43,672 bases of DNA from an uncultured Porphyromonas sp. (GTDB lineage Bacteria > Bacteroidota > Bacteroidia > Bacteroidales > Porphyromonadaceae), in contig UQBE01000012.1 in the NCBI GenBank assembly GCA_900539155.1, positions 1 to 43,672 of the forward strand, in the 5' to 3' direction. Shown here one piece after another: positions 40,166 to 43,672 of the stretch (position 1 is the stretch's first letter; every line of letters starts with the position of its first letter). Both the position numbers and the translations under genes were made by a program. The notes under the pieces are model-generated. The model did not search any database and was not told where the DNA came from. It saw nothing but the letters and a program-made list of their open reading frames with translations.

Positions 40166-43069
40166 CTATTTCTTTATCAGCTTCATCGTACTAATCTTGC
40201 CATCCACCACAGCCCTCAGCAGATAGACTCCTGCGGGATGGTCCGTAAGGTTGATTTCAACCGTACCCGTGAGGGACGAGGTACTGGCCTTCCAAATCAT
40301 CTGTCCCGTAGCGGTGTAAACTGTCAGTTCACTGACGCTCGGAGGCAGCGTGGCGCGGAAGATGCCCTCAGACGGGTTGGGGCTGACGGAAATGCACTCC
40401 GCCACGATGTCGCTGATGCTCGTCTGGGTGTTGACGATTACCGCATCTGGAGCCGTCTGCTCCGTGTTGCCAACGTTGTCCACCGCCAGTGCGTAGAATC
40501 CGTAGGTGTCCGTCCTGCTCTTATCCACGGGATATTCCAGCTTCGGCTCGTTGGTCTCCGCAAAGTATGCGAAGGGCTCGCCATTCTTCGAGACGTAGAA
40601 CAGGTAGCGGTTGACGCCCGAACCATTCTTGTTGTCGTCCGACTGGCAGGTCACCGTCACGTGGTCCGTGCCCGCAACATAACTCACGGGTAGCATCTTG
40701 GTGGCGGGTGCCTCGGTGTCGATGACGTTCCTCCACACGTTCGTTTCGATGGGCTTGTTATTGTCGAAGGTCACCGTTGCCTTGTTTTCGATGGCGTCAC
40801 CGTTCTTCACGCCGTCCTTCAGGTACACGGAGAAGCTCACGTAGCCCTCGCCCTCGGGTGCGTTCACGTTCGGCGGGAGCTCGATGCCCTCGATGTCCCA
40901 CGTCAGTTTATTACCCTTGCGGCTCATCTGCCAGTAGTAACCATTGCCCGAATGGCTGGTCGGTCCAAACTGAACCGTCTCGGGATCGAACGCATCGGCG
41001 AGTGTATCCTCGATTCTGATGCGGTAGGCAGGTGCGGTAGCTTCTTTTTTGTTCTCAAAGAAGATGGTGTAGGTCATACGCTGTGGCTTGGCGAGGAAGT
41101 TGTCCTCCCCGTAGCCTTTCGGGCCCGTCTTCTCGTTCGGGTCCCACGATGCCACTACGCCATCGGCGGGTATCTTGCCGTCAAGGACGCTTGAGCCGTC
41201 ATTGATCAGGCCGACTTCCTTGTATAGCCAGTAGTACAGCCTGTGGCGCAGTGCTGTGCTTACTGCGCTGATTATGTCCATTGTCTTTCCCGCTTTGGTG
41301 ACGATGGAGCCACCTGGGAACAGTTCCATCGCCTTCTCGGCAGCGGTGCTTAGCACGCTCTTTGCGGTGAACACTACTGCGCCGTCCTTAGCCTTTTGCT
41401 CCAAGGACTGCTCTACGGCCTTGCCTAAGGCCTGCACGTATTGCTGGCGCTCCGTCTCGTTCAGCTCGATTTTCTCGCTTGCATATTCGCTGATGTAGTC
41501 GGAGGCGTAGTCGGAGACAACTCCCCCCACGACGGAGCCGATAGCACCGACGACCAGCGCCGTGGTGAAGGGGGGCTCTGTCACGTCCTGTCCCTCAACG
41601 AAGAAGTCGAACGAGTATTTCTCATATGGGCTGAGGTCGGGTATAACGAACCACATGACTGGGTCTCCCTCGTTGCCGATGTCGTTCATAGAGAGTTTCT
41701 GGATGCCCCTGTTCGTGGGGAGTTCAGCGCGGAGCATTTTGATGTCGTCAGTCCCGCAGACGGAGACTATGAAACTGCCCGTGTTGTTGCAGGAGTGGTT
41801 CCTGATGGTCATAGTGTAGCGGCATGGTACACCCAGCCTCACCTTGTTGCGTCCAGTGACGCTGATGCTTATATGGGAGCCCATCGCGGGTACAGGATTG
41901 CCGTAGGTCAGGGAATAGCCTCCCGTGCCGGACCAATATGAAACCATTACGTAATATGTTCCCGGCTCCGCATCATTTACCGTAAGTTGGCGTTCTGCCT
42001 TGCCAACACCCGTTCCAGCGATCTTCTTCAGGTCATCACCATTCTTTTGGTAGAGAGCAAGGCTATTAATATCAAGTGTGGAGAGCGTGTCGGGCTTCAC
42101 GGATAGTAATACAAGCCCCTTCTTACTGACTTCTATCTTATACCAGTCTTCTTTATCGCGAGTGTCTTCACCATAATATATATAGCCCAAATTTCCTGTC
42201 ACGGTCTGTCCGTCAGTCAGTAACTCACCTTGTTCATAAGTGTTATTTGGTTCGCTGTCATTGGGGGTGGAGTTGGGGGCAAAAGTATATTTTAGGTTGT
42301 AACTGCCTTGATTGTTGTACCTTGTTATATGTACATAATAAGTGCCTGCCGCAAGGTCGCTTATGGTCAGGGTATCACCAGTAACCTCTCTGCACAGAAC
42401 GAACTGGTTTCTTAATTTGACTTCATCGTCTTTAAGGGCAAACACATTAAGGCGGTTCAAGCTCAGTCCGTCCTTCGAGGAAAGGACAAACGTGGCAGTG
42501 CCGTTCTTTTTCTCAGGCACAACAAACTTGTACCAGTCCTCCGTATCTCGAGTGTCCTCTAAATAGTAATACCCCAAATGCCCGGTCGCCGTTTTTCCGC
42601 TCTCAAGCTGCGCGCCCTTATCGTATTGGTCGTTTGGCTCGCTGTCATTGGGGGTGGAGTTGGGGGCAAAAGTATATTTCAGGTTGTAACTGCCTTGATT
42701 GTTGTACCTTGTTATATGTACATAATAAGTGCCTGCCGCAAGGTCGCTTATGGTCAGGGTATCACCAGTAACCTCTCTGCACAGAACGAACTGGTTTCTT
42801 AATTTGACTTCATCGTCTTTAAGGGCAAACACATTAAGGCGGTTCAAGCTCAGTCCGTCCTTCGAGGAAAGGACAAACGTGGCAGTGCCGTTCTTTTTCT
42901 CAGGCACTACAAACTTGTACCAGTCCTCCGTGTGCCTGTCGGATAGCTGTCCGCTTTTCGTGTCACCGCTGTTCATCAGCGTGGCGGTTTTCCAATCGCT
43001 ACCTGCGGCTCCCGCCAGCGGTAGCATGGCAGTCAGTAGGAATGCCATTATTAAAAATCTCACTCTCAT
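40166..43069 (-). CDS. T9SS-exported surface protein with PPC-like repeats and type A sorting tail
   Basis: From this start the protein has 967 residues: signal peptide MRVRFLIMAFLLTAMLPLAG, three bacterial pre-peptidase C-terminal (PPC)-like repeats in the first 350, then a long middle part. WDPNEKTGPKGYG and a FENKKEATAPAYRIRIEDTL domain mark the surface-protein module often found near C-termini. The last 75 residues (SVSPNPSEGIFRATLP...GVYLLRAVVDGKISTMKLIKK) are a type A T9SS sorting domain. Repeats one and two are nearly identical in DNA. An upstream in-frame start at 43228 would bury the signal peptide and is rejected. Export through SprA is inferred. No catalytic motif is seen; adhesion is a guess. 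Confidence 0.88.
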   Translation of the reverse strand: MRVRFLIMAFLLTAMLPLAGAAGSDWKTATLMNSGDTKSGQLSDRHTEDWYKFVVPEKKNGTATFVLSSKDGLSLNRLNVFALKDDEVKLRNQFVLCREVTGDTLTISDLAAGTYYVHITRYNNQGSYNLKYTFAPNSTPNDSEPNDQYDKGAQLESGKTATGHLGYYYLEDTRDTEDWYKFVVPEKKNGTATFVLSSKDGLSLNRLNVFALKDDEVKLRNQFVLCREVTGDTLTISDLAAGTYYVHITRYNNQGSYNLKYTFAPNSTPNDSEPNNTYEQGELLTDGQTVTGNLGYIYYGEDTRDKEDWYKIEVSKKGLVLLSVKPDTLSTLDINSLALYQKNGDDLKKIAGTGVGKAERQLTVNDAEPGTYYVMVSYWSGTGGYSLTYGNPVPAMGSHISISVTGRNKVRLGVPCRYTMTIRNHSCNNTGSFIVSVCGTDDIKMLRAELPTNRGIQKLSMNDIGNEGDPVMWFVIPDLSPYEKYSFDFFVEGQDVTEPPFTTALVVGAIGSVVGGVVSDYASDYISEYASEKIELNETERQQYVQALGKAVEQSLEQKAKDGAVVFTAKSVLSTAAEKAMELFPGGSIVTKAGKTMDIISAVSTALRHRLYYWLYKEVGLINDGSSVLDGKIPADGVVASWDPNEKTGPKGYGEDNFLAKPQRMTYTIFFENKKEATAPAYRIRIEDTLADAFDPETVQFGPTSHSGNGYYWQMSRKGNKLTWDIEGIELPPNVNAPEGEGYVSFSVYLKDGVKNGDAIENKATVTFDNNKPIETNVWRNVIDTEAPATKMLPVSYVAGTDHVTVTCQSDDNKNGSGVNRYLFYVSKNGEPFAYFAETNEPKLEYPVDKSRTDTYGFYALAVDNVGNTEQTAPDAVIVNTQTSISDIVAECISVSPNPSEGIFRATLPPSVSELTVYTATGQMIWKASTSSLTGTVEINLTDHPAGVYLLRAVVDGKISTMKLIKK
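42252..42544 (-). repeat. 293-bp coding repeat, copy 1
   Basis: Near identical (2 differences seen) to 42639-42931, with a period of 387 bp or 129 codons. It encodes the PPC-like unit beginning EDWYKFVVPEKKNG. Confidence 0.9.
42639..42931 (-). repeat. 293-bp coding repeat, copy 2
   Basis: Partner of 42252-42544. The two copies flank a linker that has diverged more than the repeats, so recent duplication or gene conversion is likely. Confidence 0.9.
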
Positions 43070-43238
43070 AGTACTTTCTATCTTGGAGTTTTTGAAAAAT
43101 GTTGGATTTGTACGGACGAATGCCCCGTACTTAGTGGTTTGTGGATTTTTTTGCCATAGGCATTTTGCGTTAAGTGGACATATATGTTGGAACTGGCAGA
43201 TAGGTGAGCCAAGTTCTCGAACAATCAAGTTTGCACCT

Positions 43239-43246
43239 CAAAGTTA
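43239..43246 (-). promoter_or_regulatory. -7 box upstream of the surface protein gene
   Basis: On the minus strand this reads TAACTTTG, a match to TAnnTTTG, giving a leader of about 160 bases before the chosen ATG at 43069. Confidence 0.45.
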
Positions 43247-43306
43247 TAAATAAAATCAATAGAGTTCTAACGTTTTTGCAATATAAAGAGAAAAAGGTTT
43301 GTAATC

Positions 43307-43570
43307 CTCAGCGAGGGAGCGGAGTGGATAGTTGACATAGACTTGGAGAAGTTCTTCGACAATGTTCCTCAAGACAAATTGATGAGCTATGTAGGTCGCA
43401 TCATCTATGACCTAGACACCGAAAGCTTGATACACAAGTATCTGAAATCGGGCGTAATGGAGCATGGTCTTAAAGGCAAGATGGTCAAGATAGACGAACA
43501 CCTACGCACGATGTTACGTAAAGTGATATGGAAGCAATGGAAAACTCCGCGAAAGCAACCCTGTCCTCTC
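43307..43570 (+). pseudogene. Group II intron reverse transcriptase, internally deleted
   Basis: The frame reads EGAEWIVDIDLEKFFDNVPQ, then KLMSYVGRIIYD and KYLKSGVMEHG, the early finger/palm region of group II intron reverse transcriptases including the first catalytic aspartate block. It then jumps directly to KIDEHLRTMLRKVIWKQWKTPRKQ, which belongs to the maturase (domain X) region near the C-terminus. The YADD motif and most of the enzyme are missing, so it cannot be active. Homology starts without a start codon, and the C-terminal end changes to unrelated CPLLK before a stop, where an insertion sequence seems to begin. Confidence 0.85.
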
Positions 43571-43585
43571 CTGAAATAGTACACA

Positions 43586-43606
43586 GTTGGGGAAGCCAAC
43601 CCCAAC
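43586..43606 (+). promoter_or_regulatory. Hairpin before the IS reading frame
   Basis: GTTGGGG (43586-43592) pairs with CCCCAAC (43600-43606), ending 4 bases before the ATG at 43611. Such a hairpin could hide the start in read-through transcripts, as known for some insertion sequences. Confidence 0.5.
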
Positions 43607-43610
43607 AACA

Positions 43611-43672
43611 ATGAAACAAGAAAAAAGTAACCGAGGACGAAAGGGATATCCCCTAGATTTCAAGTGGAGAGT
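43611..43672 (+). CDS. Start of an IS transposase OrfA-like protein (partial)
   Basis: The frame begins MKQEKSNRGRKGYPLDFKWR and runs off the window. A basic start followed by (R/K)xYPLxFKxR is common at the N-terminus of IS3-type OrfA helix-turn-helix proteins. Only about 20 residues are visible, so the family is tentative. The insertion sequence probably begins near 43560, where the reverse transcriptase similarity stops. Confidence 0.5.
   Translation, partial: MKQEKSNRGRKGYPLDFKWR

Noticed and set aside
43070..43228. Upstream start for the surface protein
   Set aside because: It would put 53 residues in front of a clear signal peptide.

Overview
The window looks like a chromosomal segment of a Bacteroidota bacterium, most likely a Porphyromonas species. 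The evidence is a type IX secretion (T9SS) translocon gene (sprA/sov) next to ruvA, a surface protein with a type A T9SS sorting tail, a SerB of the Porphyromonas kind, Bacteroidota-type -7 promoter boxes (TAnnTTTG) and DUF4834, DUF4252 and DUF721 proteins. The species cannot be fixed from the sequence alone.

Layout. 1-250: right part of a miniature inverted-repeat element (copy A), then a short palindrome array (283-344). 420-5010 (minus): one likely operon serB - Dabb protein - msrAB - GT4 - GT2 glycosyltransferases. 5248-13123 (plus): mscS, pheT, yebC, lepA, dnaB. 13124-13897: gene-free, with a terminator, a possible folded RNA and a second palindrome array. 13898-15684 (plus): psd - pssA - DUF4834, making phosphatidylethanolamine. 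15875-18448 (minus): B12-dependent ribonucleotide reductase. 19028-23604: DUF4252 protein, a DUF2007-USP-USP stress protein, a small HTH protein, and a DUF721 gene overlapping a GH92-like lipoprotein gene. 23719-24552: tRNA-Leu(CAA), a mini HExxH membrane protein and tRNA-Arg(TCT). 24658-25147: element copy B. 25234-33470: ruvA and the 7.5 kb sprA. 33590-34020: element copy C. 34096-39706 (plus): cca, an unknown gene, glnS, a DedA protein and an SDR-type threonine dehydrogenase. 39800-end: an accessory segment with an ORF-less group II intron remnant, a T9SS-exported PPC-repeat protein (minus), a deleted group II reverse transcriptase and the start of an insertion sequence.

How the genes work together. 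Most are housekeeping: translation (pheT, lepA, glnS, cca, tRNAs), replication and recombination (dnaB, ruvA, DUF721), nucleotides (nrdJ), phospholipid (psd, pssA) and stress (mscS, USP, msrAB). SprA forms the outer-membrane channel that would export the sorting-tail protein at 40166-43069.

The most unusual signal is a family of short palindrome arrays. At five places, 18-bp imperfect palindromes recur at a 22-bp pitch, although the palindrome sequence differs between loci (CCACGTGG core, TTCCAAGGGAGGAA core, TTTCCAAGGGTGGAAA core). Two of these arrays lie inside complete miniature elements with 16-bp perfect terminal inverted repeats and a 10-bp target duplication (perfect for copy C, 8/10 for copy B). 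I do not know a described family with this architecture.
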